Shown in pieces: positions 8,815-18,098 of a stretch of DNA of 64,000 bases (position 1 is its first letter; each line of letters starts with the position of its first letter). This DNA is from SMAG-U1939 sp036376595 (GTDB taxonomy: Bacteria; Chloroflexota; Ktedonobacteria; Ktedonobacterales; JADMIN01): assembly GCA_036376595.1 (NCBI GenBank), contig DASVAA010000227.1, positions 61,593 through 125,592 of the forward strand, read 5' to 3'. The notes under the pieces were generated by a model, which worked only from the letters and a program-made list of their open reading frames with translations, did no database searches and was not told the DNA's origin. The position numbers and the translations under genes were made by a program.

Positions 8815-9393
8815 TTACTCGCCGCGGCCCGCGCCCGCCAGCCCCAGCGCCTGGGCCTCCTCAGTCATCGCGGCGATCATGAAGGCGATGTGCTCGTTGA
8901 GGTCCACGCCCAGCTCCTCGGCGCCCTTGACGATGTCGTCGCGGTTCACGCCGCGCGCGAAGGCTTTGTCCTTCATCTTCTTGCGCACCGAGCTGGCCTC
9001 GAGTCCCGCGATGGCCTTGCCAGGACGGACCAGCGCGGCGGCGGTGACCAACCCGGCCAGCTCGTCGCAGGCGTAGACCGTCTTGGAGAGCAGGTCGTCG
9101 CGCGGGATGTTGAAGTAGTCGTTGTGCGCCTCGACGGCGTGGACGATGTCATTTGGGTAGCCCAGCTCGCGCAGCCACTGTGCGCCGAATTTGCCGTGCT
9201 CCTCGATGGCTGGATGCTCCTCGTAGTCCACATCGTGCAGCAGCCCCGCGATGCGCCACGCGTTCTCATCCTGGCCGAACTTGCGCGCGTAGGCCCGCGT
9301 GCCGGCGCTGACGGCGATGCCGTGCTTGACCAGACTTTCGTTTTGGTTGTGCGCCCGCAGCAGCGCCAGCGCGTCGTCGTACCTCAGCTCCAC
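8815..9393 (-). CDS. HD-domain hydrolase
   Basis: A 192-residue single-domain protein of the HD superfamily. The metal-binding His-Asp pair is in GLLHDVDYEEHP (about residues 50-61), with an upstream histidine in LVKHGIAVS and a downstream one in HAVEAHND. HD proteins cleave phosphate esters or nucleotides; the substrate is not evident. The start is GTG at 9393 with GGAGGG seven bases upstream. It follows the epimerase gene by 15 bases and is probably the third gene of that operon. Confidence 0.85.
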   Translation of the reverse strand: MELRYDDALALLRAHNQNESLVKHGIAVSAGTRAYARKFGQDENAWRIAGLLHDVDYEEHPAIEEHGKFGAQWLRELGYPNDIVHAVEAHNDYFNIPRDDLLSKTVYACDELAGLVTAAALVRPGKAIAGLEASSVRKKMKDKAFARGVNRDDIVKGAEELGVDLNEHIAFMIAAMTEEAQALGLAGAGRGE

Positions 9394-9408
9394 GGTGTGT
9401 CCCTCCAG

Positions 9409-10449
9409 CTAATCTTCGGTATCTAACGATTGTAAGCGGCGCACGCCCAACCCTGGCTCCTCGGGCAGCAGCAGGCGCCCGCGTTCGACGCGCACGCCTA
9501 CGAAGGGATCGTCGGCGATCAGCAGCGCGCCGTCGAGATCAGCGTAATCCACCAGCGGACTGATCTGCGCGGCGGCGGTGATCGCCCGCGAGCTGCTGAC
9601 CATGCAGCCGAGCATGACTTTGAGACTGTGAGCGCGGGCGGCGGCGATCAGCTTGAGGGCGTTGGTGATGCCGCCGCACTTGGCGAGCTTGATGTTGATG
9701 CCGTCGCAGCAGTCGGCCACGCGCGGCACATCCGCCAGCGTGACGCAACTCTCATCGGCGATGATCGGCAGCGGCGAGCGCTCGCGCACGAAGCGCAGTC
9801 CGGCCAGGTCATGCCCGGCGACCGGCTGCTCGACGAACTCGATGCCGAAAGGCGCAAGCCGCTCGATGGCGTGCAGCGCCTCCTTGGGCGTCCAGGCAGC
9901 GTTGGCATCCACGCGCAGCGTGGCATCCGTCACGTCGCGGATCGCGCGCACGCGCTCCACGTCCTGCTCGGTCCCCACCTTGATCTTGAGGATCGGATAG
10001 TCGGCTGCCTCACGCGCGCGCTGGGCCATCTCCTGTGGCGTATCAATGCCAATGGTGAGCGAGGTGAGCGGCGCGCGGTCGGGATTGAGGCCGAGCAGGC
10101 GATAGACAGGCTGGCCCGCGCGCTTGCCGGCGTAGTCCCACAGGGCCATGTCGAGCGCCGACTTGAGCGCGCCGTGGCCGTGGTGCAGCGCGGCGTCCAT
10201 TCCCGCGAGCGCCTCCTCGCGCAACAGCGGGTCGACGGGCAGGCGCGCTTCGAGATAGGGCAGGGCGGCGAGCATCGTCTCGACCTTTTCGCCGTAGTAG
10301 CCGCTGCTGTCTGGCGCCGCCTCGCCGATGCCGGTCACGCTATCCGCCTCGACACTCACCAGCAGCGCATGCGCGCGCTCCTGCACGCCACGCGAGATGC
10401 GGAAGGGATGGCGCAGCGGCAGGTCGAGCGGCTCGGCGGTCACGCGCAT
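9409..10449 (-). CDS. Enolase-superfamily epimerase/racemase (dipeptide epimerase or DgcA-like)
   Basis: 346 residues of the mandelate-racemase/muconate-cycloisomerase branch of the enolase superfamily. Visible catalytic elements are ILKIKVG (KxK lysine, about residue 160), metal ligands in RVDANAAW, EFVEQPV and IIADESC, and the second general base in NIKLAKCGG. The capping domain start LRHPFRIS is typical of L-Ala-D/L-Glu epimerases. The upstream gene is a DUF1611 protein. The DUF1611/enolase-superfamily pair has been described as DgcN-DgcA for D-glutamate use, so an N-acetyl-D-glutamate racemase role is the main alternative. A GGAGGC site precedes the ATG. Confidence 0.85.
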   Translation of the reverse strand: MRVTAEPLDLPLRHPFRISRGVQERAHALLVSVEADSVTGIGEAAPDSSGYYGEKVETMLAALPYLEARLPVDPLLREEALAGMDAALHHGHGALKSALDMALWDYAGKRAGQPVYRLLGLNPDRAPLTSLTIGIDTPQEMAQRAREAADYPILKIKVGTEQDVERVRAIRDVTDATLRVDANAAWTPKEALHAIERLAPFGIEFVEQPVAGHDLAGLRFVRERSPLPIIADESCVTLADVPRVADCCDGINIKLAKCGGITNALKLIAAARAHSLKVMLGCMVSSSRAITAAAQISPLVDYADLDGALLIADDPFVGVRVERGRLLLPEEPGLGVRRLQSLDTED

Positions 10450-10461
10450 GGTAGCCTCCAG

Positions 10462-11532
10462 TCAGGCAAGCGCGGCGATCACGGCGTCGAGCAGCGCATC
10501 GGCGCCGAAGCGCACCGGATCGTCGGCCGGCAGGCCGGTTTCATCGGCGGCGGCGGCAATCGCGGCGCGCGCCGCATCATCATGCAGATATTGCGTGTTG
10601 AGCGCCACGGCGACCACTGGGGCCGGCTTGAGCCAGGCGGCAGCCTGCTCGTACATCGCACGCACCTGCGCGAGCGGCGGGATGGCACGGTGCTCGTAGT
10701 GGCGGACCTGCGTGCGGCCGGCGAGGTGGCACAGGATCATGGCGTCGGGCGCGGCACCGTGCAGCAGGCCCAGTGTGACAGCCGAGAACGCCGGATGGGT
10801 CAGCGCGCCCTGGCCCTCGACCCACACCCAATCGGCGCGCTCTGCGGCCGGCGCGACCACACCCTCGACGGCGCCCGGCAGGAAGTCGCTGATCACGCGG
10901 TCGGCGGGCACGCCGTCGCCGGCGATCAGGATGCCGGTCTGGCCGGTGGCGACGAAGGCAGAGGAGAGACCGCGGCGGCGGGCGGCGGCGTCCAGCTCGA
11001 CGGCGGCGGTCATCTTGCCCACGTTGCAGTCGGAGCCACAGAAATAGATCACGTGGCTGCCGGCGCGATATGGGCAGTCCTCGCGGATGCGGGTGGCGAG
11101 CGCGTCAGATGGGCGGCGCACGTCCCACAGGCGCACACCGCGCTCGCGGGCGGCAGTGGCGATCTCGGCGTCGTCGCCGAGGAAGGCGTGCAGGCCGCTC
11201 ACGATGCCGAGGCCGGCGGCGATGGCGGCGAGGATCTGCGCGCGCCAGGCGTCGGGCAGGCGGCCGCCCGCGGGAGCGATGCCGATGAGCAGCGTGTCGG
11301 GCGCGTAGGTCAATGCTTCTTGCACGTCCGCGACGATCGGGACACCGGCGCCGAGGCCATCGGGGCTGGCGAGGGCGGAGGCGACGTCAGAGCCGGCGTG
11401 CTCGCGGTCAACGGCGGCGACGACGGTATCGTGGCCGTAGCGCAGGAGGCCGACGGCGGTCTTGGCGTCCTGGTAGTTGAGGCGGCCATCGGCGAGGATC
11501 GCGATGCGACGCATGGGGGCAGCAACCTTCAT
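10462..11532 (-). CDS. DUF1611 protein, DgcN-like (possible D-glutamate N-acetyltransferase)
   Basis: A 356-residue DUF1611 protein. The N-terminal half is Rossmann-like (RIAILADG, then TLLIGIAPAGGRLP). The C-terminal half is a P-loop-like fold starting VIYFCGSDCNVGKMTAAVEL (about 183-202), with WVEGQGALTHPAFS and ILCHLAGRTQVRHYE. Members were annotated as NAD-dependent epimerases for years. DgcN was later assigned as a D-glutamate N-acetyltransferase working with the adjacent enolase-superfamily enzyme. The gene is 12 bases from that neighbour and heads the operon. An alternative start is the ATG at 11514. Confidence 0.82.
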   Translation of the reverse strand: MKVAAPMRRIAILADGRLNYQDAKTAVGLLRYGHDTVVAAVDREHAGSDVASALASPDGLGAGVPIVADVQEALTYAPDTLLIGIAPAGGRLPDAWRAQILAAIAAGLGIVSGLHAFLGDDAEIATAARERGVRLWDVRRPSDALATRIREDCPYRAGSHVIYFCGSDCNVGKMTAAVELDAAARRRGLSSAFVATGQTGILIAGDGVPADRVISDFLPGAVEGVVAPAAERADWVWVEGQGALTHPAFSAVTLGLLHGAAPDAMILCHLAGRTQVRHYEHRAIPPLAQVRAMYEQAAAWLKPAPVVAVALNTQYLHDDAARAAIAAAADETGLPADDPVRFGADALLDAVIAALA

Positions 11533-11593
11533 TCACTAAGCGGGTGGCGGAGAGCGAGGTGGGCGTTCTACAGCGGAGCCGGAGCGCGACGGT

Positions 11594-11621
11594 AGTATAC
11601 CACGCGCCACCCTTCCTATAG
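11594..11621 (-). promoter_or_regulatory. Candidate promoter with CTATAGGAAG element upstream of the DgcN-like gene
   Basis: On the minus strand CTATAGGAAG (11621-11612), then 12 bases, then TATACT (11599-11594), about 60 bases before the ATG. The same arrangement with the same spacing occurs on the plus strand at 29873-29900. Confidence 0.5.
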
Positions 11622-11703
11622 CCAGTAGCTACATGGGTTACGAATCACGGTGTACGATTGTCGCGGGCGCTGCCTGAGGCGTGCCGGGCAGGCAGGAGAC
11701 GCA

Positions 11704-12162
11704 ATGAACCGCACCGACGAGCGAATTCTCGACGACGAGCTGGAGACGTATCTGCGACTCGCCGGGCTGCCCCTGCCGCTGGCAGTTTGGGCTGCGTGGA
11801 TCTCACTCTCCGTATCCTGGCAGGGCGCGTTCACGCTGGACGCTGATGCGAAGGCGGTTTACGAAACGCTCGTACCCTGGTTCGCCCATCACCCCGATGG
11901 CAAGTTGGTGCGCGCAGAAGAGCGACAAGGGACCTTCGAGATGCGAGGTGTCGTTGTCGTGGACGGAGGCCTGTACAGGGTGAATTCGCCAAAAGTGGTG
12001 TTGGCAACCGTGTCCATCGCACCTGTTGGCCGTGATAAGGCATGCGTGACGATCGCAGCCGCGGCGAAGATTAGCCGTCTCAGCTCCCAGAGCGCCCGGC
12101 GCCGAGTTACAGCGGTGTGCGAGGCGGCCGCTGAGGAGATCATTGAGCACCTGAGGGCCTAG
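11704..12162 (+). CDS. Hypothetical protein
   Basis: A 152-residue protein I do not recognise. The ATG at 11704 has AGGAGA eight bases upstream. It has a hydrophobic stretch (about residues 20-39, LAGLPLPLAVWAAWISLSVS), a central mixed region VVVVDGGLYRVNSPKVVLATVSIAP, and an Ala/Arg-rich helical end. The layout loosely recalls small membrane-associated proteins with one beta-sheet domain, but no motif is diagnostic. It lies alone between two leftward genes. Confidence 0.6.
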   Translation: MNRTDERILDDELETYLRLAGLPLPLAVWAAWISLSVSWQGAFTLDADAKAVYETLVPWFAHHPDGKLVRAEERQGTFEMRGVVVVDGGLYRVNSPKVVLATVSIAPVGRDKACVTIAAAAKISRLSSQSARRRVTAVCEAAAEEIIEHLRA

Positions 12163-12307
12163 TTGGCGGATGCAGAATGAGCGCACGAACTCACCTCTCA
12201 TGGTGGGTGCCTGCCTACTGCCGCGCTCTACCTTCCTATAGCCGGGGACCACGCAGACTCGGCACCCGTTCAGGCAGGTTCCGAAACGACGGCAGGGCAT
12301 GGCAACA

Positions 12308-12988
12308 CTACGTCGGCAGGATGATCTGGCCCTCGTGGGCGTCGCCAGCGGTGCGGTAGGCGCCGCGCAGGAAGGCCACGGCCGTCAGAGCACAGGCGAG
12401 CGCGTCGAGCGTGTCGGCATCGAGCAATTCCGCCGCGGGATCGGGTAGTCCGCTGATGTGGGTGCGCAGCCCCGCCTGCACAATGGCGCGCGCCTGCGGT
12501 GTCGTCTTGGCTGGGCGCCGGCCTCCTGCTGCGGACGCTCGGATGCCGAGCGCGGCGAGCGTGCCACTGGGGAAAGTCTCGACGATCGCGGTTTCGGGCA
12601 GCGCGGCGCGCAGCAGCGGCAGCAGCGCCAGCGCGCGGAACGTCAGGCCACCGAGGAACGACACCGGCAGCGGCCGCACGCCGAGCGCACGCCAGACGGG
12701 GTCGCGCTCCGCGGCGCGGGTGTAGGGGCTGGCCTCGGGGTTCAGAGTATCATCGGCGGTTAGGCCCAGCGCGGCGGCCACGCGCGCCGGCAGCGAGAGC
12801 GGCGCGTCAATCGCCAGCACCTCTGGCTGCTGGAGGGCGAGCGCGGCGACGATCTCGGCATCGGTGGCAAGCGAAGGCAAAACGGCGTCCAGGCATGGCG
12901 GCGCGTCCGCGTTGCCCCCGATTTCCAGCATGGCGAGCGCGGTATGACCGCGTCCCGCGGCAAGGTCGAGTCCGGCGACGTGGGTCAT
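12308..12988 (-). CDS. DUF429 family protein
   Basis: 226 residues resembling DUF429 proteins, which have an RNase-H-like fold. The first strand is HVAGLDLAAGRGHTALAML, and the second acidic motif sits in VLAIDAPLSLP. A C-terminal acidic stretch AAELLDADTLDALACALTA completes the usual acidic triad pattern of this fold. Biochemical role unknown. Two ATGs are possible (13000 and 12988). I give the inner one because its second residue leads directly into the first strand. Confidence 0.72.
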   Translation of the reverse strand: MTHVAGLDLAAGRGHTALAMLEIGGNADAPPCLDAVLPSLATDAEIVAALALQQPEVLAIDAPLSLPARVAAALGLTADDTLNPEASPYTRAAERDPVWRALGVRPLPVSFLGGLTFRALALLPLLRAALPETAIVETFPSGTLAALGIRASAAGGRRPAKTTPQARAIVQAGLRTHISGLPDPAAELLDADTLDALACALTAVAFLRGAYRTAGDAHEGQIILPT

Positions 12989-13440
12989 GAGGATACCCAT
13001 AGTACAGAGGCGAGAGGTGGTCCAGGGTCGAGCGACATGCGGAGGAGCCGTTGCGCCTGCCGGATGTGACGTTCCGTCCCGGTATGCGTATAGAGATCAT
13101 GGGCGATGCCGAGTCGGCGCAGGTCAGCCGGAATGGTAACGCGGACGACCATGAGTCGCGAGCCGGCAGGAGCATGCGTGGGTGCGACCTCCGTGGATTC
13201 GCGAACTCCCACGCGCAGGCATATTGTAGCCTGGGCGGCGGTGCCAGCGAGCCAGGGGGGACCGCACGGGTTGCGCCCACAATGCCAGCCACAGAGGCCG
13301 GTGGCGCTGCTTGTGCGATAGCCCGAATTGGCGGGTACACGACGGCCCATAGTGTGCTAGAATGACCGATGGTGATGGGCGATGTGCTGTTAGCATTACC
13401 CCTCGCGCGAATCGTCGTCGTTCGAGGTGAAACAGGTACG
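12989..13440. other. Intergenic region
   Basis: About 450 bases between a leftward and a rightward gene. Reading frames here on both strands lack recognisable protein character or ribosome sites. A TAGAAT -10-like hexamer lies at 13358-13363, about 80 bases before the next gene, but no -35 element sits at proper spacing. Confidence 0.5.
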
Positions 13441-13659
13441 ATGTCATTTTATTACCGCAACGAGCAGACGGGAGCAGAGGCGCGCATGGGGCGCACCGGG
13501 TCGGGCTACTACGTGGAAGCCTCGCACCCCGACTTCCCGCTTCCGCTGCGCAAGACCTACGAGTGGTACCAACAGGATCTTGCCACTCGTGATTTCGAGA
13601 TTCTAAAAGCGGTCGTCGGCGCCGCGGCGGAGCGCCGTGAGGCGGCGATCGCGGGCTAG
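13441..13659 (+). CDS. Small hypothetical protein
   Basis: A 72-residue soluble protein starting MSFYYRNEQTGAEARMG, rich in aromatic and charged residues (HPDFPLPLRKTYEWYQQDLATRDFE). The ATG at 13441 follows GAGGTGAAACAGG. A longer in-frame start at 13369 would add a hydrophobic leader, but its ribosome site is poor. No family recognised. Confidence 0.6.
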   Translation: MSFYYRNEQTGAEARMGRTGSGYYVEASHPDFPLPLRKTYEWYQQDLATRDFEILKAVVGAAAERREAAIAG

Positions 13660-13855
13660 CTAGTCCCATAGGCCCACTGGTTCGGGGTACAACGATGTAC
13701 ACCCCGCCGGCGCACTTATTCTTCTCTTCACTTCCGTCGCGCGGACATACTTCATCCCCGTCGCGCCGGGCGCCGTCACCTCTTTGGGTGGCAGGCGCTT
13801 TTGTTTGTCGTGCGCGCGTCCATATGTGGATGGGTCTTGATGTATGGCAACGCGA

Positions 13856-15298
13856 TCAGCCGGCCGCTGGTGGCGGCGGAGGCAGGCGCGCTGCCCACGG
13901 TCTGGCGGCTTCCAGTTCGGCAGCCAGGGCGAGCAGCAGTCCTTCGCCCAGCGGCGGCGCGACGAGCTGCACCGCCAGCGGCAGACCGTCCGCGCCAGCG
14001 TAGAGCGGGAGCGTCACCGCGGGTTGCCCGGTGACGTTGAAGATCGGGGTAAACGGGGTGAACACCGCTGCCTTCTGGAACTCCGCCGCCGGATCGGCGG
14101 CGCTCGTATCGATCGCCCCGACTGGCAGCGGGCGTTGGGCCAGGGCAGGCGTCAGCAGGATGTCATAGGTCGAGAAAAAGGCTATGAGTCGCCGGGAGTA
14201 CGCTTGCAGGCGAGCTATCGTGCCCAGCAGATCGGCGGCGCTCAGGGTGGTGCCCTGCAGGTAAAACATCCACGTCAACGGCTCCACGTCCGCTTGCGTG
14301 ATAGCGCGCACCGACGCCCGGGCGCCGGTGCGCACTCCCGCGGCAACCGAGGCCGACCACAGCGCGGTGAAGTCTGCTTGCAGCTCCGGCACGTGCCAGA
14401 CCGGGGGCGTGGTCTCTTCGACCTCGTGGCCCAGCGAGACCAGCAGCGCGGCGGCGTCCTGGGCGGCGCTGGTGCACACGGGGTCTACCGGCGTATCGAG
14501 CGGCGAGTGAGTCGTGAAGGCGATGCGCAAGCGCCGAGGCGGCCGGGCGGCAGCGACCGCAAACGGCTCGGGCGGGGGCGGCGCCCAGGTGGGGTCGCCA
14601 ACCTCGTAACCGGCCATCACGTCGAGCAGATGGGCCGCATCGGCAACCGACCGGGTGAGCGCGCCGTTGGTCGAGAGGAAATTGTCGCCCAGGTCCGGCC
14701 CGGCGGAGATGCGCCCGCGACTGGGCTTGAGACCGACGAGGCCGCAGCAGGCCGCCGGGATGCGCAGCGAGCCGCCGCCGTCAGTGCCGTGCGCCACCGG
14801 GAGCATTCCCGCCGAGACTGCTACAGCAGCACCACCCGAGGACCCGCCAGGGGTGCGGCCGGTATCCCAGGGGTTGCGCGTGGCGCCGAAGCGGCGCGGC
14901 TCCGTCACGGGCACGATGCCGAACTCCGGCGAGTTGGTGCGGCCGACGAGGACGAAACCGGCATCCCGCAGCCGCCGCACTACGTAGGCATCGTAGCGCG
15001 AGCGATAGTCGCCGAAGATGTCGGACCCCATGGTGAGGGGCTGGCCCGCCGCCGGGCACAATTCCTTGATGGCGGTCGGCACGCCGGCAAATGGGCGCGG
15101 GTCGCCCGGTACAATCGCATCGGCGGCGGCCAGAGCGCTATCGGCGTCAACATAGGTGAAGGCGTTGAGGTCGCGCCGGGCGTCGATCTGGCTCAGCGCC
15201 GCCTCGACCAGTTCGCGGCTGGTAATCTGACCCTCGCGGACGAGCTGCGCCAGCTCGATGGCCGGCCGGCGCAGCAGCGCCACTCTATCGGCCTCCAT
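13856..15298 (-). CDS. Amidase-signature hydrolase
   Basis: 480 residues of the amidase signature family (Ser-cisSer-Lys triad). The lysine is in GVPTAIKEL (about residue 80). The glycine/serine-rich signature TPGGSSGGAAVAVSAGM precedes GTDGGGSLRIPAA with the nucleophilic serine. The family hydrolyses amides and includes GatA. Absence of GatB/GatC neighbours and an ordinary amidase C-terminus suggest a stand-alone amidase of unknown substrate. I use the ATG at 15298, which has GGGGGG upstream. The longer frame upstream overlaps the next gene and has no ribosome site. Confidence 0.88.
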   Translation of the reverse strand: MEADRVALLRRPAIELAQLVREGQITSRELVEAALSQIDARRDLNAFTYVDADSALAAADAIVPGDPRPFAGVPTAIKELCPAAGQPLTMGSDIFGDYRSRYDAYVVRRLRDAGFVLVGRTNSPEFGIVPVTEPRRFGATRNPWDTGRTPGGSSGGAAVAVSAGMLPVAHGTDGGGSLRIPAACCGLVGLKPSRGRISAGPDLGDNFLSTNGALTRSVADAAHLLDVMAGYEVGDPTWAPPPPEPFAVAAARPPRRLRIAFTTHSPLDTPVDPVCTSAAQDAAALLVSLGHEVEETTPPVWHVPELQADFTALWSASVAAGVRTGARASVRAITQADVEPLTWMFYLQGTTLSAADLLGTIARLQAYSRRLIAFFSTYDILLTPALAQRPLPVGAIDTSAADPAAEFQKAAVFTPFTPIFNVTGQPAVTLPLYAGADGLPLAVQLVAPPLGEGLLLALAAELEAARPWAARLPPPPPAAG

Positions 15299-15404
15299 CC
15301 ACACCCCCCGTTCCACGCTTTCCGGTCGTGCCTGGTCGCGAGGCGTACTCCAGTCCGCCGCGCTGGTGGAAGTACTTCCCACGGTGGCTGCGATGTGTCT
15401 CCCG

Positions 15405-16775
15405 TTAGAACACGTCGGCGTCGGGCGACCACGCTTCGAGGCGTCGCTTGACCGCATTCATGAATTGCGCGGCGGTTAGCCCGTCGAGGATGCGGTGGTC
15501 GAACGAAAGCGATAGGTACATCATCGAGCGAATGGCGATGGCATCATCAATCACCATGGGCCGCTTGACAACGGCATCCATCGTCAAGATTGCGGCGTTG
15601 GGCTGGTTGATGATCGCCATCGAGATCAGCGTGCCAAAGACGCCGGGATTGTTGACCGTGAAGGTGGCGCCCTGCATATCGGCCGGCGTCAGGCGGTTGG
15701 TGCGGGCGCGCTGCACCAGGTCATTGACGGCGCGGGCGATGCCGGCGACGTTGAGCGTGTCAGCATTCTTGACGACCGGCACCACCAGGTTGTTCTCCAG
15801 CGCGATCGAGACGCCGATGTTGATCGCCTTGCGCAACAGAATCTTGCCGTCCTCGGTCCAGCTCGCGTTGACCCACGGGTGCTCTTTGAGCGCCTCGACT
15901 GCCGCCTTGATAACGAACGCCTGGAACGAGATGCCGTAGCCCTCGCGCTGCTTGAACTCGTCGCGATGGCGTTCCAGCCACCTCGTGAGGTTGGTCATAT
16001 CCACCTCGAACACGGTGGTGGCGTGCGGCGAGGTGTGCTTGCTGCGCACCATATGCTCGGCGATCGCGCGGCGCTGCGGCGAAGGAGTGAGCAGCTCGTC
16101 GCCCGCGGAGGTCGGCACTGGCTGGGCCGCGGGAGTTGGTGAGGGTGTCGGGACCGCTACCGCCGTGGGCGCCTGGCGCTGCGCGACATACGCCAGAATA
16201 TCTTCTTTGCGCACGCGGCCATTTTCGCCGGAGCCGGGAATCTGGCTGAGGTCTACCGCGTACTCCTGCGCCAGCCGGCGGGCAAGCGGCGAGACCTTCT
16301 CAGCGGTGGCGGTACTGGCACGTCCCCCGTTGGCGATCGCGGATGGAGCTCCTGGCGTAGCCTGTGACGATGGCGCGGAAGCCGGGCTGGTCGGTGCGGG
16401 AGCAGGAGCTGAAGCCGAAGCACTCGATGCTGGAGCGGCAGACCGTGACGGAGCCGAGGAGGAAGCGCTGCTCGCGGGTGTCCCGGCCGTGGCACCCGCG
16501 GATGGGGCGGATGGGGCCGAGCCGCGGCTCGTTCCGCCGCTCTCTTCAATCTCGGCGATCTCGGCGCCCACCGGAACCGTCTGGTCCTCCTGCACCAAAA
16601 TCGCAACCAGCTTCCCTGAGACTGGTGAGGGCAGCTCGGCCGTCACCTTGTCGGTGATGATCTCCACCAGCGACTCGTCGCGGCGCACGGAGTCGCCGAC
16701 CTGCTTCAGCCACCGTCCCACGGTGCCCTCGCTGACGGACTCGCCCAACTGCGGCATGGTGATCTTCGTGGCCAT
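15405..16775 (-). CDS. Dihydrolipoamide acyltransferase, E2 of a 2-oxo acid dehydrogenase
   Basis: 456 residues with the classical E2 order. The lipoyl domain is at 1-80 (MPQLGESVSEGTV; lipoyl lysine in EIITDKVTAELPS). A long Ala/Ser/Pro linker (about 85-150) and a peripheral subunit-binding domain (SPLARRLAQEYAVDLSQIPGSG, about 160-195) follow. The catalytic acyltransferase domain ends in LSFDHRILDGL, the HRxxxDG active site. It transfers acyl groups to CoA in branched-chain or 2-oxoglutarate type complexes. No E1 or E3 gene is nearby. The ATG at 16775 begins the lipoyl domain exactly, and a good promoter lies 180 bases upstream. Confidence 0.95.
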   Translation of the reverse strand: MATKITMPQLGESVSEGTVGRWLKQVGDSVRRDESLVEIITDKVTAELPSPVSGKLVAILVQEDQTVPVGAEIAEIEESGGTSRGSAPSAPSAGATAGTPASSASSSAPSRSAAPASSASASAPAPAPTSPASAPSSQATPGAPSAIANGGRASTATAEKVSPLARRLAQEYAVDLSQIPGSGENGRVRKEDILAYVAQRQAPTAVAVPTPSPTPAAQPVPTSAGDELLTPSPQRRAIAEHMVRSKHTSPHATTVFEVDMTNLTRWLERHRDEFKQREGYGISFQAFVIKAAVEALKEHPWVNASWTEDGKILLRKAINIGVSIALENNLVVPVVKNADTLNVAGIARAVNDLVQRARTNRLTPADMQGATFTVNNPGVFGTLISMAIINQPNAAILTMDAVVKRPMVIDDAIAIRSMMYLSLSFDHRILDGLTAAQFMNAVKRRLEAWSPDADVF

Positions 16776-17126
16776 AGATCTGTGGCTCCTGTGCTGGCAC
16801 GGCGTTGTGCTGGCGCCGGTGGATGGGTACGCGGTCATTCGCGTGCGCGCCGCTGTGACAAGCCGGCGCCGGCCGTGGCGCCCGAGCAAGTCAACATGCA
16901 CACTAACGGCGCGGCTTTCGGCACGGTCTGCCGCGCCGCGCACTCGATCCAATGCTAACACTCTCGCCCGCTTGCGTCAACGCCAGGCATGGCCGCCCGC
17001 TTGGCAAGGACGATGGGTCGCGGGCCAGGCGTTCGTGGGTTACAATGTAGGTGCCACGTTGCTACCGATCACACTCAATGCGCCTTATGCCGGGAGATAG
17101 TCGCCCGGCGAAGGGAGGCGAGCGAG
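16776..17126. other. Divergent intergenic region
   Basis: About 350 bases between the E2 gene and the cytidylate-kinase-like gene. It holds the E2 promoter and, on the plus strand, a TACAAT hexamer (17041-17046) that may be the -10 of the rightward gene. No gene is supported. Confidence 0.55.
16952..16980 (-). promoter_or_regulatory. Promoter of the E2 gene
   Basis: Minus-strand TTGACG (16980-16975), 17-base spacer, TAGCAT (16957-16952). Confidence 0.65.
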
Positions 17127-17924
17127 ATGAGCCAGGAACCTTCCGACACCCGCGCCGATCGTGTCGCCCGCATGCGCGCCGTGACAATCTCGCGCCAGTA
17201 CGGCAGCGGCGGCGGCGAGATTGCGGCGCGATTGGCGCAGCGCTTGGGTTGGCGGCTGGTGGACCACGAGATCGTGGCGCAGGTGGCGGCGGCGCTGGGC
17301 GTGCCGGAGGCGGAGGCGGAGGAGTACGACGAGCGCGGCGAGAGCATCTTCGCGCGGATGCTGGCCGGCATGCGCTCGTACGAGCCAGCAATTCCAGTGC
17401 CCGGCGCGGCAGAGCTGGAGACCGACGAGCAGCGATACCGGAACGCGCTGCGCGAGGCCGTTGAGTTGGCCTGCCAGAAGGGCCACACGGTGATCGTCGG
17501 CCGCGGCTCGCAGGCGCTGCTAGCGGGCCGGCGCGACGTGCTGCACGTGCGCATCGTGGCACCGCTGGAAGGGCGCATCACGTACGTCATGCGGCGCGAG
17601 GGGTTGAATCGTGCGCAGGCGCAGGCGCGTATCCAGATGAAGGACCGCGACCGCCAACGCTACCTCGCCGCGGCGCATCACATCAACCCCGACGATACGC
17701 AGCGCTACGACCTGGTGGTCAATACGGGCGTGCTCGACCTCGACGCGGCGGTGGACCTGATCGAGCTGGCGTTGGAGCGCAAGGCAGTGCGGTTGGGCGT
17801 GCCAGCGGAGGCGCTTGGCCCCGGCGCGGGTGCGACGCCCTACCCTGGCCGTCCCGCCGATCTGCGCCCGCCGGAAGAGTCCGGTCCGGAACCGGGCGAG
17901 AGTGTCGTGCCAGCGGACGAGTGA
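17127..17924 (+). CDS. Cytidylate kinase-like protein
   Basis: 265 residues of the cytidylate-kinase-like P-loop family. The N-terminal ISRQYGSGGGEIAARLAQRLGW (about residues 20-42) is a Walker-A-like loop with an unusual GSGGG core. VIVGRGSQALLAGRRDVLHVRIVAPLEGRI provides the central strands, and NTGVLDLDAAVDLI lies near the end. Members are found apart from true Cmk; a nucleotide kinase role is likely but unproven. The ATG at 17127 has AAGGGAGG upstream. The C-terminal 50 residues are Pro/Gly/Glu-rich and probably disordered. Confidence 0.82.
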   Translation: MSQEPSDTRADRVARMRAVTISRQYGSGGGEIAARLAQRLGWRLVDHEIVAQVAAALGVPEAEAEEYDERGESIFARMLAGMRSYEPAIPVPGAAELETDEQRYRNALREAVELACQKGHTVIVGRGSQALLAGRRDVLHVRIVAPLEGRITYVMRREGLNRAQAQARIQMKDRDRQRYLAAAHHINPDDTQRYDLVVNTGVLDLDAAVDLIELALERKAVRLGVPAEALGPGAGATPYPGRPADLRPPEESGPEPGESVVPADE

Positions 17925-18098
17925 ACCTGCCTCAAAGGCATCCGATGACGCCAGCTCACAGGGCAGCCACTTGTCCTTCCGGTTGACGGTTTCCTTACCT
18001 CTTGCCAAGCGCCGTATTAAGGACGTTACGCCGTGTCTGCCGTCATCCTGCTGACGTTGCTATGGGGCGCGTGGTAGCGCGTGCCATCAACGCCGCGC

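Noticed and set aside
9628..11595. 655-codon open frame on the plus strand
   Set aside because: Antisense to the DgcA-like and DgcN-like genes, spanning both and the gap between them; composition is Gly/His/Arg-rich.
13844..15451. 535-codon plus-strand frame
   Set aside because: Antisense shadow of the amidase; Arg/Gly-rich without recognisable features.
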